DNA of 64,000 bases from Cellulosilyticum sp. (GCA_015058045.1 SVDC01000004.1:14422-78421); one strand, 5' to 3'. Positions 1 through 8,341 are shown, counted from the first letter of the stretch. The notes: generated by a model not told the origin, from the letters alone. Numbers and translations are program-made.

Positions 1-42
1 CTTAGTTATTTGCTACCCCTAGAATAAAATACCTTCTCTCAA

Positions 43-78
43 GGAGAAAGACCCGTCGTCTTTCTCCGATTTTTTTTG
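43..78 (+). terminator. Rho-independent terminator of a gene left of the window
   Basis: A perfect 10-bp stem (GGAGAAAGAC / GTCTTTCTCC) with a 5-nt loop is followed by a run of eight T. It ends a transcript that starts outside the window. No gene is visible in bases 1-183. Confidence 0.85.
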
Positions 79-183
79 GAAAAATTAGGACCGATACTAA
101 TTCAGTCACTGTTATCTTTTTAATACTTTTAGGTATTCTTTTAGTAGTAAGATGGATTAATAAAATGTATATGGAGGAAGAAA

Positions 184-1161
184 ATGAAAATATGGAAAAA
201 AGCTATATGTATGATAGTAGGTTTATTTTTATCTATTTGTACAGTAGGCTGTGTGAAGCAAAAAGTAGAATCAGAATGGGCGATGGAAGGTGAGCCTGTA
301 TTTCATTCGGATCTTGTGTTTCATATATTGAATTATATTAATTTTGAGGGCTCACCTGCCAATATGTATTCAAAGGAATATATAGATGAGTTTGAAAATT
401 TTAGGTCAAAGCAATCAAATAATGATTATAAACTCATTGAAGAAGCACAGAAGTTATCGGTACCATATATGAAGTATTTTAATGAGGTGAGCAATGTAGC
501 TTTTATTGGTTTTTATGCTTCAAGTTATGAAGAGTTAAAAGATCAATTAAATAGTATGTCAATTTCTAAAGAAGCAAAAGAAGAGTTCATTAAGCCATTT
601 ATTCAGTGTATGGATGCTGAATTATCTATTTATACGGAGTATTGGGATAGGATCATGGCTGACCAGAAGAACAGTATGGATGCGTTTATCAGCTATTCAA
701 ATAAAACATTGTGTGCGCTTGAAAAAGTGTTTAAATATGCAAATAAGAAACCGCATTATTATTTCTGCGTTAGTTTAGGTCAGGGAAAAGGGCGAGGCAT
801 TTGGAATAATCGGTTTGTGAGTGCAGCTGGCTGCATACCTAAAAGCAAAAGCGAACAGCAGCATGCTTTCTTCCAAGCCTTTCATGAAATGACACATCAG
901 ATTACAGATCGTAAGTTATTTACTCATATTAGCATGGAAGATGGAACACATTTACTATCAGAAAAAGTAGTTATGAAGACGGATTATTACTTAATCCAAA
1001 GATTAGATGAAGATTTACTAGAGGATTATATTCGATGGATAGCTTGGCTTGCGGGAATAAGTGAGATAAGTGAACAAGATTTTCTCGATTATTATAAATT
1101 ACCTGATAAAGAAGAAAAAGAGGTACAAAAAATAATAGATGAGATATCTAATATATCATAG
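184..1161 (+). CDS. Lipoprotein with HExxH zincin-like motif
   Basis: This 325-aa protein begins with a lipoprotein signal peptide: a basic N-terminus, a hydrophobic stretch at residues 8-20 and the lipobox TVGC with Cys23. It should therefore be anchored on the outer face of the membrane. Near residue 234 it carries HEMTH, an HExxH zinc-protease signature, followed 22 residues later by Glu260 in a LLSEK context. That spacing would suit a gluzincin third ligand. I do not recognise a named family for the rest of the protein, so a secreted metallopeptidase is an inference from the motif. A GGAGGA ribosome binding site lies 7 nt before the ATG. It appears monocistronic: a terminator lies upstream and a structured non-coding region lies downstream. 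Confidence 0.75.
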   Translation: MKIWKKAICMIVGLFLSICTVGCVKQKVESEWAMEGEPVFHSDLVFHILNYINFEGSPANMYSKEYIDEFENFRSKQSNNDYKLIEEAQKLSVPYMKYFNEVSNVAFIGFYASSYEELKDQLNSMSISKEAKEEFIKPFIQCMDAELSIYTEYWDRIMADQKNSMDAFISYSNKTLCALEKVFKYANKKPHYYFCVSLGQGKGRGIWNNRFVSAAGCIPKSKSEQQHAFFQAFHEMTHQITDRKLFTHISMEDGTHLLSEKVVMKTDYYLIQRLDEDLLEDYIRWIAWLAGISEISEQDFLDYYKLPDKEEKEVQKIIDEISNIS

Positions 1162-1189
1162 CTATTAAATACCCCCCTACTAATTAAAT

Positions 1190-1311
1190 TACAATGTAGA
1201 CTGATACTCAAAGCCACGAGTCCCAAAATCCTTAATAAAAACGCCTATAATGCGGATTTTTTGAAGGTGTAGGATGTGGTTAATGAGAGAAACCTAGAGT
1301 TTTCAGTACAT
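1190..1311 (+). ncRNA. Candidate structured 5' leader before the ftsH-like gene
   Basis: Several nested complementary segments can be read directly. ACTGA/TCAGT (1200-1204 with 1303-1307) continues into ACTC/GAGT (1206-1209 with 1297-1300). Inside are CCAC/GTGG (1214-1217 with 1276-1279), ATCCT/AGGAT (1228-1232 with 1271-1275) and CGC/GCG (1242-1244 with 1252-1254). AAAATCC/GGATTTT (1225-1231 with 1254-1260) is a competing alternative. A TACAAT hexamer at 1190-1195 could be a -10 that starts transcription at the first arm. A terminator hairpin follows. I could not match it to a riboswitch class I know; a decayed mobile element is another possibility. Confidence 0.4.
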
Positions 1312-1359
1312 AGAGCCGATTGATGGTGACTTAAAAAGTTATCAAAAAGGCTCTTTTTT
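1312..1359 (+). terminator. Terminator or attenuator in the ftsH-like leader
   Basis: AGAGCC (1312-1317) pairs with GGCTCT (1349-1354). An inner 9-bp helix (TGGTGACTT/AAGTTATCA, two G-U pairs) lies between them, and a T6 run follows. The hairpin lies 150 nt after the preceding stop codon and 100 nt before the next start. It could end the upstream transcript or attenuate the downstream gene. Confidence 0.6.
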
Positions 1360-1460
1360 AATATGCTTTTCCATTGTTTTACTAATGTGTATAGCAAATG
1401 TTTAAGATATAATTTAGCTACAGACATTAGTTAGGGGACTGGCCTAAAGGGGGAAATGCG

Positions 1461-3203
1461 TTGAAAAAAAATAATAAGCAATTTGCTTGGTATATAGGGA
1501 TTGTATTACTGTTTATGGCAGTAATTGCAGGAACATATATATATAGAAGTCAATATACCCATAAAGTAAGTTATATTACATTTAATCAAATGTTAAATAG
1601 TCATCAAATAGAAGAAGTGAAACTAAGTGAAGGTGAAAATATCACTTTTAAAATAAAGGGCGAAAAAAGTACTTATATAACAGACAATCCTAGAAGAGCA
1701 GATTTCAAGGAAACTTTGCTGCTTAATGATGTAAAGGTAGATGAATCTACAACTACTCATTCTGGAGTACAATATATGTTGACCTCTATTATGATGATCA
1801 GTGTAGGCGTATTTATTTTTACATTAGTAAGGAAAGGTGGTTCTAGAAATGGTAATATGGGACTTAAAAATATAAAAGTTGAAGCGAAAGATTTGACTGT
1901 AGGTTTTGATCAGATTGCAGGAAATATAGAAGCTAAAGAACAAGTACAAGATATTATTGATTTTATTAAACGACCAGAGAAGTATAGTAAATTAGGAGCC
2001 AATATGCCTAGAGGTATTATGCTTTATGGACCACCTGGAACAGGAAAGACATTAATGGCTAAGGCAATTGCAAAAGAAGCAGATGTGCCATTTTTCTCAG
2101 TAAGTGGTTCGGACTTTATACAATTATATGTAGGGGTAGGAGCAAGTCGTGTAAGGGAACTTTTTAAGGAAGCTAATAAATATGAAAAAGCTGTTATTTT
2201 TATTGATGAGATTGATGCCATTGGTAAGAAAAGAAGTCAAGGTGCCTTCCAAGGTAGTGATGAAAAGGATCAGACCTTAAATGCACTTTTAACAGAAATG
2301 TCAGGGTTTAAAGAAAATGCAGGGATTGTAGTAATCGCAGCAACCAATCGTTTAGATATATTAGATGATGCACTTCTTAGACCAGGACGTTTTGATAGGC
2401 ATATTGAAATTGGTTATCCAGATGTTAATGCAAGAGAAGCGATTATTAAGCTTTATTTTAAGAATAGGCCAATAGCAGATGAAGTAAGTAGTAGTGAGCT
2501 TGCAAAACAAACGGTATTCTTTACAGGGGCAATGTTAGAAAATCTTATTAATGAAGCAGCAATTGAAGCCGCTAATAAAGGTTCAGAATATATTACAAAT
2601 ACACATCTTGAAACAGCTTTTTATACCGTTATTGCAGGTAGAGAGAAGAAGGATAGAAGTAGCATTAGTGAAAATGACCGAAGTATTACGGCTTATCATG
2701 AAGCGGGTCACGCACTGATTACTAAACTATTAGCCCCAGATAATAGTGTGACTAAAGTGACCATTATTCCTAGTACAAAAGGTGCTGGTGGATTTAGTAT
2801 GAATGTACCTAAAGATAAATTCTATTTAAATAAAATGGAACTTATTGCACGAATTAAGATTAGTTTAGCTGGACGAGCAGCTGAAGAAATTAAATTTGGT
2901 AAGGATTATATTACAACAGGCGCTTCAAATGATATTGAGAAAGCCAGCCAAGATTTAAAAGCTTTTATGCTTAGATATGGTATGGACGAAGAAATTGGTT
3001 TAATTAATATCAATGTCTTAACAGGAAAGGATACTTTTGAAGCAGATGAGTGGATTAAACAGAGTAAAGTGTATATGAAACAATTTTATGAAGAAACAAA
3101 GGCTGTTTTAGAAGGACATGCTGACTTACTTGTTAAAATTGCAGAAGCCCTATTAGAAAAAGAAACATTAAATGAAAAAGAATTAGCTAGTCTCTTTGAA
3201 TGA
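1461..3203 (+). CDS. ftsH: FtsH-type ATP-dependent zinc metalloprotease
   Basis: This 580-aa membrane AAA+ protease is of the kind that extracts and degrades membrane and cytoplasmic proteins. It has two membrane segments (about residues 9-27 and 105-123) flanking a short external domain. The AAA domain follows, with Walker A GPPGTGKT at 190-197, Walker B IFIDEID near 246-252 and the arginine-finger region RPGRFDR near 307-313. The M41 zinc site HEAGH lies at 413-417, with a downstream GASNDIEKA segment supplying the acidic ligand. The pore loop reads YVG rather than the usual FVG. It is shorter than typical FtsH (600-650 aa), so it may be a second paralogue rather than the housekeeping enzyme. 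The start is TTG, 7 nt after GGGGGA. Expression may be controlled by the leader and terminator just upstream. Confidence 0.9.
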   Translation: MKKNNKQFAWYIGIVLLFMAVIAGTYIYRSQYTHKVSYITFNQMLNSHQIEEVKLSEGENITFKIKGEKSTYITDNPRRADFKETLLLNDVKVDESTTTHSGVQYMLTSIMMISVGVFIFTLVRKGGSRNGNMGLKNIKVEAKDLTVGFDQIAGNIEAKEQVQDIIDFIKRPEKYSKLGANMPRGIMLYGPPGTGKTLMAKAIAKEADVPFFSVSGSDFIQLYVGVGASRVRELFKEANKYEKAVIFIDEIDAIGKKRSQGAFQGSDEKDQTLNALLTEMSGFKENAGIVVIAATNRLDILDDALLRPGRFDRHIEIGYPDVNAREAIIKLYFKNRPIADEVSSSELAKQTVFFTGAMLENLINEAAIEAANKGSEYITNTHLETAFYTVIAGREKKDRSSISENDRSITAYHEAGHALITKLLAPDNSVTKVTIIPSTKGAGGFSMNVPKDKFYLNKMELIARIKISLAGRAAEEIKFGKDYITTGASNDIEKASQDLKAFMLRYGMDEEIGLININVLTGKDTFEADEWIKQSKVYMKQFYEETKAVLEGHADLLVKIAEALLEKETLNEKELASLFE

Positions 3204-3216
3204 GACTAGCTTTTTT
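3185..3216 (+). terminator. Terminator overlapping the ftsH-like stop codon
   Basis: A perfect 10-bp stem AGCTAGTCTC/GAGACTAGCT (3185-3194 with 3202-3211) is followed by T6. The left arm encodes the last residues of the protease and the stop codon lies at the loop, so the gene has almost no 3' UTR. Confidence 0.9.
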
Positions 3217-3227
3217 ATTGTTATCAT

Positions 3228-3446
3228 TTAGCTTGTATGACGTTTTTCTAATAGGGTAATAATATCATTTTTCCAATATAGTCGTACGCGGTTAATTGTT
3301 TTAATGGGGGTGATTTTACCTTTGCTAACAAGTTCATCTAGGTATTGTCTAGAGCAGTCCAATATTGATGTTGCTTCAGCGGTTGTAATGATTTCGTTAC
3401 AAATAAAATGAATTAGTTGATTTTTGTCATTAAATGTGTATTTCAT
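3228..3446 (-). CDS. Small Xis/MerR-like helix-turn-helix DNA-binding protein
   Basis: The 72-aa product contains a compact helix-turn-helix of the excisionase/HTH_17 type: TTAEATSILDCSRQYLDELV followed by a short basic wing and a WKNDIITLL segment. Such proteins bind DNA, often at direct repeats. The start is ATG with GGGGG 7 nt upstream on this strand. There is no integrase or phage gene beside it, so it is not obviously an excisionase. Three direct repeats overlap its own promoter (3472-3518), which suggests autoregulation. Its targets are unknown; the divergent two-component operon shares the intergenic region. Confidence 0.7.
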   Translation of the reverse strand: MKYTFNDKNQLIHFICNEIITTAEATSILDCSRQYLDELVSKGKITPIKTINRVRLYWKNDIITLLEKRHTS

Positions 3447-3471
3447 GATAAAGCCCCCTTTAGCCAGATAA

Positions 3472-3518
3472 ATTTACGATAAGCTTTTAAATTTACTATC
3501 GTCAAATATATTTACTAT
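3472..3518 (-). promoter_or_regulatory. Three 9-bp direct repeats over a candidate promoter
   Basis: On the plus strand ATTTACGAT (3472-3480), ATTTACTAT (3491-3499) and ATTTACTAT (3510-3518) repeat with an exact 19-bp period. On the minus strand a -35-like TTGACG (3500-3505) and a weak -10-like TTATCG (3477-3482) are 17 bp apart and read toward the HTH gene. The repeats therefore cover the -10, the spacer and the region upstream of -35, as in an iteron-like operator. Confidence 0.5.
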
Positions 3519-3647
3519 TGTAAAGTAAAAAGGTAAAATTATCAACAGTAATATATTTTAAAAAACTAAAAAGCCAACAAGCTTTTCACTTTCTTCATAT
3601 GAGTGATTTATAATATAATAAAAGCAAGTGATATTAAGGTGGAAAGG

Positions 3648-4343
3648 ATGACAATCATGAATATACTAGTTATTGAAGATGAAGAGCGTGTAGCAGATAT
3701 TATGACAAAATACCTTGAGAAAGAAGGATATAAGGTATTTACCTGTTATAATGGGAAAATGGGATTAGACTGTTTTTACAACAATAAAATAGATATTGTA
3801 TTATTAGATTTAATGTTACCAGATATTCAAGGAGAAGAGATTTGTAAGGAAATGAGACAGATTTCAAATGTGTATATCTTTATGATTACTGCTAAGGGGA
3901 CATTAGACCATAAGATAGAAGGATTTGATATTGGAGCAGATGAGTATCTTGTGAAGCCAGTTAGTCCAAGAGAAATTGTAGCGAGAGTAAAAGCTTTAGA
4001 AAGTAGAAAACAAAGAGAAGATAATAAAGATGTGCTTATCTTTGATAAGGGACGTTTTAAAATTTATCTTGAAGAACGTATGGTACAAATTAATAATAAT
4101 GAGATTTCCTTAACACCAAATGAGTTTGATTTATTATACCAATTAGCTTTAACACCAGGGAGAGTTTTTACAAGGGATCAATTGATTGAAGCAGTTATGG
4201 GAATTGACTTTGATGGTTTTGATAGAACTATTGATGTACACATTAAGAATTTAAGAAAGAAAATAGAGGAAGATACAAAGAATCCACGTTATATCAAAAC
4301 AGTTACAGGTGTAGGATATAAATTTGAAGGAGATCATCAGTAA
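3648..4343 (+). CDS. OmpR/PhoB-family response regulator
   Basis: The 231-aa protein has an N-terminal receiver domain. It shows the acidic pocket EDE (residues 10-12), phospho-acceptor Asp54 in VLLDLMLP, the conserved Thr in MITAKG and the Lys in YLVKP. The C-terminal winged-helix domain has NEFDLLYQL, the IDVHIKNLRKKIE recognition helix and the terminal GVGYKFE hairpin. The open frame extends further upstream to a GTG at 3603. ATG 3648 is preferred because AAGGTGG lies 5 nt before it; ATG 3657 is a second possibility. The stop codon overlaps the kinase start by one base, so the two are co-translated. The signal is not evident from the sequence. Confidence 0.92.
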   Translation: MTIMNILVIEDEERVADIMTKYLEKEGYKVFTCYNGKMGLDCFYNNKIDIVLLDLMLPDIQGEEICKEMRQISNVYIFMITAKGTLDHKIEGFDIGADEYLVKPVSPREIVARVKALESRKQREDNKDVLIFDKGRFKIYLEERMVQINNNEISLTPNEFDLLYQLALTPGRVFTRDQLIEAVMGIDFDGFDRTIDVHIKNLRKKIEEDTKNPRYIKTVTGVGYKFEGDHQ

Positions 4344-5794
4344 TGATATCGATTAGAAAGCAGCTTTTTACAATTTTCCTTACGATAGGTTTAGTAATGG
4401 TATTTTGTACTTCTATGATTGTTAATATTGTTATTAATAAAAACTTCCAGATGTATGTTCACAATAACATTAAAGAAGCAGGAGATGCCTATTTAAAGAT
4501 AGTACAAGAGGCTTATAATGAAGGAACTTTGGATGAGGAGGTTGTAAGGGCTCCTATTATGGAGAATCCCATAGGGAATTTTGCTATTTCTATATTAGAT
4601 ACAAATAAAAAGTTTTTATGGGGAACCACTAGAGAACAGTTTTTTGCAGAATTACAGCATGATGAAAAAATGGAGCAAAAAATTAATTATGCCATGTATC
4701 AAGAGGTAGATAGGGCTTATTATACAAAAAATAAAGAAATTGCTGGTTATGTACGTATAGGTTATTATCCATCAGAATTGCTTTCTCAAAATGATAAGGA
4801 ATTTCAAAGTAATATCAAGATTAGTCTTATTTGGTGTTCTAGTATGATTTTAATGTGGTTTATTTTTGCAGGACTTTATATTTCTAGATTATTTACGTAT
4901 CATATTTATGGTATTAGCAAAACGTCGATTGCGCTGGCAGATGGAAAGTTAAATGCTAGATATCTGTTTAAAAGTAAAATTAAAGAAATTGAGACCTTGC
5001 GTCATAGCATGAATTATCTAGGAGAGAAATTAGAAAGACAGGATACCATTCGTAAAAAGTTAATTTCTGATGTGTCTCATGAAATTCGTACACCACTTCA
5101 GATTCTACAAAGTAATTTGGAGGCGATGATTGATGGCATTTATCCAATAGATGAAGAGCAAATGAACATCTTATATAAAGAGGTTGTACGCTTTGGTAAA
5201 CTTCTCAATAATTTAGACCTATTAAAGAATGTGGAAGAAAGCGAAACCAGTATGAACTATCGTGTCATTAGTTTAAATGAAAGTATAGCAGAAGTTTTCG
5301 ACGCATTTAAGATTGTAGCAAAAGAGAAGAAAATTAATTATCACATTAAAAATTTAGAGACAGATCGGGTCATGGTATTTGCGGATAAGGATGCCTTAAA
5401 ACAGTTATGGATGAATATTTTCTCTAATGCTTTTAAGTTTACAAGGGAAAAGGGTGAGATTAAAATTACTACCAGTTTGAATCATAAGGAATGTACTATT
5501 ACAGTTGAAGATTCAGGTATTGGTATTGCGGAAGAAGATTTACCTTTTGTATTTGAAAGAATGTATAGAGGAGATAAAAGTAGGGAGCAATACGAAGGTA
5601 GTGGTATAGGGCTTACAATGGTTAAAAATATTGTAGAAAAACATAAAGGCAAAATTAATATTGAAAGTAAGGAAGGGGAATACACAAAAGTGATTGTGAA
5701 TTTACCTGTGCATACCCTGATGATAGAACCTAACAATATTAGTAGTAAGATGAAGTCTTATATAAAAATCGGCAATAAAAATGTAAAGGAATAA
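4343..5794 (+). CDS. Membrane sensor histidine kinase
   Basis: The 483-aa kinase has a first membrane segment at about residues 9-31 and an extracytoplasmic sensor of about 125 residues with no recognisable ligand domain. A second membrane segment lies at about 161-181. A HAMP-like linker and the dimerisation/phospho-acceptor helix SDVSHEIRTPLQ with His246 follow. The ATP-binding domain shows the N box (NIFSNAFKF), G1 (DSGIG), F box (FVFERMYR) and G2 (GSGIGLTMV). It is translationally coupled to the response regulator before it (TAATG overlap). The receptor's stimulus is unknown. Confidence 0.93.
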   Translation: MISIRKQLFTIFLTIGLVMVFCTSMIVNIVINKNFQMYVHNNIKEAGDAYLKIVQEAYNEGTLDEEVVRAPIMENPIGNFAISILDTNKKFLWGTTREQFFAELQHDEKMEQKINYAMYQEVDRAYYTKNKEIAGYVRIGYYPSELLSQNDKEFQSNIKISLIWCSSMILMWFIFAGLYISRLFTYHIYGISKTSIALADGKLNARYLFKSKIKEIETLRHSMNYLGEKLERQDTIRKKLISDVSHEIRTPLQILQSNLEAMIDGIYPIDEEQMNILYKEVVRFGKLLNNLDLLKNVEESETSMNYRVISLNESIAEVFDAFKIVAKEKKINYHIKNLETDRVMVFADKDALKQLWMNIFSNAFKFTREKGEIKITTSLNHKECTITVEDSGIGIAEEDLPFVFERMYRGDKSREQYEGSGIGLTMVKNIVEKHKGKINIESKEGEYTKVIVNLPVHTLMIEPNNISSKMKSYIKIGNKNVKE

Positions 5795-5807
5795 ATAGAA
5801 ATAAAAT

Positions 5808-5858
5808 AGTAAGAGCACCATATAATAAGGCGATATCTTTTTATATGGTGCTCTTACT
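5808..5858. terminator. 18-bp perfect hairpin between convergent genes
   Basis: The arms 5808-5825 and 5841-5858 are exactly complementary over 18 bp, with a 15-nt loop. It lies between the kinase gene and the opposing folT gene and probably stops transcription from both sides. There is no strong T-run on the plus side and only a moderate one on the minus side. Confidence 0.65.
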
Positions 5859-5906
5859 TCACTATGGATAGTTGGTAAAGTTTTTAAAATCTTAAGCCTT
5901 TTAAAA

Positions 5907-6416
5907 CTATATACTAAGTTTAAGATGAGGTTTAAGATATTTAAAAATGAAATAAAGAATAATGGTCTGTAGCGGAATAGCTAAGACATTTTTTAAGATT
6001 CTTGCAGGTAAAATAGCAAAGAAGGCTTTGCCAAATAAAATACTTGTCCAAAGCGTATTAAGAAGCAGACTGCAAATTAAAGACTCTAGTGAAATTGCTA
6101 GTAAGAGACGAAGCAATGTAGGCTTTTTCTGATACAGTATAGCACCATATATAAAGCCAGCAACTATACTGGATAAGGTATAACCGATAAAGTAAGTGCC
6201 TTGTGGGAATAAAAAGAATCCAATAAGGTCTGTTAGACCACCAGCCAGGGCACCTAACCATGGACCAAATAAGAAACCTGTAATACATGTAGCAATAAAG
6301 CCAAAGGTTAATTTAACAATACCAAAGGAAATACCAGTAATACGACTTAAAATAACTTTTAAAGCTAGTAATAAGGCATAAAGTGTTCTGTGTTTTAATG
6401 TTAATTTATTTTTCAT
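5907..6416 (-). CDS. folT: Folate ECF transporter S component FolT
   Basis: This 169-aa, very hydrophobic protein has about six membrane segments. It includes the S-component signature region FGIVKLTFGFIATCITGFLF and a FGPWLGALAGGLTDLIG loop typical of energy-coupling-factor substrate-binding subunits. The folate assignment rests mainly on the tetrahydrofolate riboswitch directly upstream. FolT should work with the shared EcfA/A'/T module, which is not in this window. The open frame runs 52 codons further upstream, but that part is the riboswitch. The ATG at 6416 has AGGAG 8 nt before it and begins MKNKLTLK, so that start is chosen. Confidence 0.88.
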   Translation of the reverse strand: MKNKLTLKHRTLYALLLALKVILSRITGISFGIVKLTFGFIATCITGFLFGPWLGALAGGLTDLIGFFLFPQGTYFIGYTLSSIVAGFIYGAILYQKKPTLLRLLLAISLESLICSLLLNTLWTSILFGKAFFAILPARILKNVLAIPLQTIILYFIFKYLKPHLKLSI

Positions 6417-6489
6417 ATGAGCGACTCCTATCTTATAAACCTTAAGTTTTGTAAGCAAGATTTGACTTAAGGGTAGAGACGCTGCTTTT
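6417..6489 (-). promoter_or_regulatory. Expression platform of the THF riboswitch (RBS sequestration)
   Basis: Reading the minus strand after the aptamer, GCAGCG (plus 6480-6485) can pair with CGCTGC (plus 6491-6496), which is part of the 3' strand of P1. Alternatively AGCGTCTC (plus 6476-6483) can pair imperfectly with the RBS segment GGAGTCGCT (plus 6420-6428). A CCTTAAGT/ACTTAAGG hairpin (6440-6472) brings these two together. Ligand-stabilised P1 would thus free the anti-SD strand and hide the RBS. No T-run terminator is present, so control is likely translational and OFF. The switching model is an inference. Confidence 0.55.
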
Positions 6490-6597
6490 GGCAGCGGAAT
6501 GCGACATAAGCACCGCAAGCAGTAGAAAGAATCTGCTTTTCGTCTAGTGGCAACTTCCCGTCCAACTAGCACTTAACGCACTTATATCTACTCTGCC
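6490..6597 (-). promoter_or_regulatory. Tetrahydrofolate (THF) riboswitch aptamer
   Basis: The minus strand shows the conserved THF aptamer pieces in order: AGAGTAGA, GCGTTAAGTG, GGGAAGTTGCC, AGACGAAAAG, GCGGTG and CGCATTCCGCT. They are enclosed by a P1 helix GGCAG/CTGCC (6593-6597 with 6490-6494). The span is about 108 nt. The known family binds reduced folates and sits upstream of folT and folate genes, which agrees with the gene downstream. Confidence 0.93.
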
Positions 6598-6620
6598 AAC
6601 TAATCGATAGTGATAGTATT

Positions 6621-6648
6621 ATTATAACAAAGTAGAGAGTATGGACAA
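6621..6648 (-). promoter_or_regulatory. SigA-type promoter of the THF riboswitch-folT transcript
   Basis: On the minus strand TTGTCC (-35, plus 6643-6648) and TATAAT (-10, plus 6621-6626) are separated by 16 bp. The predicted start is about 15 nt before the aptamer's first helix. Confidence 0.75.
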
Positions 6649-6813
6649 TCATTTAAGAAGTTGTTTTTTTAGAATAAAAAATTAGAATAAAGTTTACAAT
6701 TATTAATACGAAGTAAAAGATTTATTTATAAAATAGAAATAAAAAGCAGATGCAAGGTATAGATTTATGATAGGATAAAGATAAATAAAAGATACATTAC
6801 AAAGGAGAACAGC

Positions 6814-6996
6814 ATGTTAAATAAAAAAGACCCATATATGTTACTAAGTATTGTAAATATGAAATTAAGAGATGAGGCACCTAGCCTAGAGGAATTGTGT
6901 AAGACTTATAACAAAGACCAAGCAGAGCTTGTGAGCCAGCTTGGAGCAGTTGGTTACGTTTATGACCAGTCACTCAATCAATTTATTACGCAGTAA
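6814..6996 (+). CDS. DUF4250 small protein
   Basis: This 60-aa soluble protein matches the DUF4250 pattern I know from clostridia: DPYMLLSIVNMKLRDE near the start, a SLEELCKTY segment and an IGYxYD-like LGAVGYVYDQ near the end. Function is unknown. AAGGAG lies upstream of the ATG. The stop is 11 nt before the aminopeptidase start, so the two are probably co-transcribed. Confidence 0.8.
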   Translation: MLNKKDPYMLLSIVNMKLRDEAPSLEELCKTYNKDQAELVSQLGAVGYVYDQSLNQFITQ

Positions 6997-7007
6997 AGGA
7001 GCTTAAT

Positions 7008-8240
7008 ATGTCATTCGAAAAAAAATTAAATCAATATGCTAAACTTGTGGTAGAAGTAGGGGTAAATGTACAGCCTCAGCAAATTGTTGTGATTCGTACA
7101 CCAGTTGAAGGGGCTTATTTTGCCAGAGAACTTACTAAGCAAGCTTATGAAGTAGGGGCAAAGCGTGTATATGTAGAATTTAGTGATGAACAAATAGGTA
7201 AGATGACTTATGAATATGCTTCGGAGGAAACCTTAAGCCAGTTTCCAGATTGGGAAACCCAAAAATATGAAGACTATGTGAAACAAAATGCAGCCTTTAT
7301 TAGCATTAGTGCTTCCAATCCGGATTTGTTAAAAGATATTCCAGTAAGTAAGATTGCAGCAGCGCAAAAAGCATCAGGTTTAGGACTTATGACTTTTAGA
7401 AAAGCAGTAAGTAATTCGGAAGTTTGTTGGTGTGTCGTATCCATTCCGACGGATAGTTGGAGCAAAAAAGTATTTCCAGAATGTGAAAGTGTAGAAGAAG
7501 CTAAAGAGAAGCTTTGGGAGAAAATCTTTGTAGCAACACGTATGGATGAAAAAAATCCAGTAGAAGCATGGAAAACACATACTGATTATTTGGCAGATAA
7601 GTGTAAATTCCTTAATGATAAGAAGATTAAAACCTTACATTATACAGCACCAGGAACAGACCTCTATGTAGAATTACCAGAGGGACACAAATGGGAAGGT
7701 GGCGGAGAGTACAGTCGTAAAGGCACTTACTTTGTAGCTAACATGCCTACAGAAGAAGTCTTTACTATGCCACATAAATATGGGGTTAATGGGACTTTAA
7801 AAGCCACTAAACCGTTAGTATATGGTGGAAATTTAATTGATGATTTTTCTTTTGAGTTTAAAGAGGGGAAAATTGTAAGTTTTAAAGCAGCAAAAGGTGA
7901 AGAGATGCTTGCAAAATTAATTGAGACCGATAAGGGAACATCTTATTTAGGTGAAGTTGCTATTGTACCACATAGTTCACCTGTTTCTAAGACAAATACA
8001 CTATTTTATAATACACTTTTTGATGAAAATGCCTCTTGCCATTTTGCAATAGGGAGCTGTTATCCAACGAATATTGAAGGTGGGGCATATATGACTGATG
8101 AAGAGCTTGAAGCACATGGCGGAAATCTTTCCATGGCACATGAGGATTTTATGGTTGGTGGAAATAAGCTTTGTATTAAAGCTACAACAATAGATGGTGA
8201 AACATTTGATGTACTAAAAGATGGAGAATGGGCATTTTAG
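7008..8240 (+). CDS. M29-family aminopeptidase (AmpS/PepS type)
   Basis: This 410-aa cytoplasmic metallo-aminopeptidase removes N-terminal residues from peptides, probably with Co/Zn ions. The N-terminal region (LVVEVGVNVQPQQIVVIRTP, then LTKQAYEVGAKRVYVEF) and the C-terminal metal-site blocks are characteristic of the M29 family. Those blocks are GEYSRKGTYFVANMPTEEVFT, MPHKYGVNGTLKA and the MAHEDFMVG ending. The length agrees with the family norm (about 410). Ribosome binding site AAGGAG lies 8 nt before the ATG. The position close behind DUF4250 suggests an operon. It may recycle peptides imported by the Opp system further right, which is inference from proximity. Confidence 0.9.
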   Translation: MSFEKKLNQYAKLVVEVGVNVQPQQIVVIRTPVEGAYFARELTKQAYEVGAKRVYVEFSDEQIGKMTYEYASEETLSQFPDWETQKYEDYVKQNAAFISISASNPDLLKDIPVSKIAAAQKASGLGLMTFRKAVSNSEVCWCVVSIPTDSWSKKVFPECESVEEAKEKLWEKIFVATRMDEKNPVEAWKTHTDYLADKCKFLNDKKIKTLHYTAPGTDLYVELPEGHKWEGGGEYSRKGTYFVANMPTEEVFTMPHKYGVNGTLKATKPLVYGGNLIDDFSFEFKEGKIVSFKAAKGEEMLAKLIETDKGTSYLGEVAIVPHSSPVSKTNTLFYNTLFDENASCHFAIGSCYPTNIEGGAYMTDEELEAHGGNLSMAHEDFMVGGNKLCIKATTIDGETFDVLKDGEWAF

Positions 8241-8341
8241 GACTAGAAGGGTAAGGCATAAAGAAAATGATAAGAAGAATAAAGAAGGTACTTTTAGGCG
8301 ATTCCAGATGGAAAGCTGAAAATGGATGGGAGGAAATGAAG

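Noticed and set aside
1245..1427. 60-codon open frame on the minus strand
   Set aside because: It lies over the inverted-repeat leader and terminator, has no ribosome binding site and its composition is not protein-like.
3228..3446. Phage or integrative element suggested by the Xis-like protein
   Set aside because: No integrase, recombinase, att-like repeat or phage gene is nearby.
6417..6572. N-terminal extension of FolT
   Set aside because: The extra 52 codons coincide with the THF riboswitch and its expression platform.
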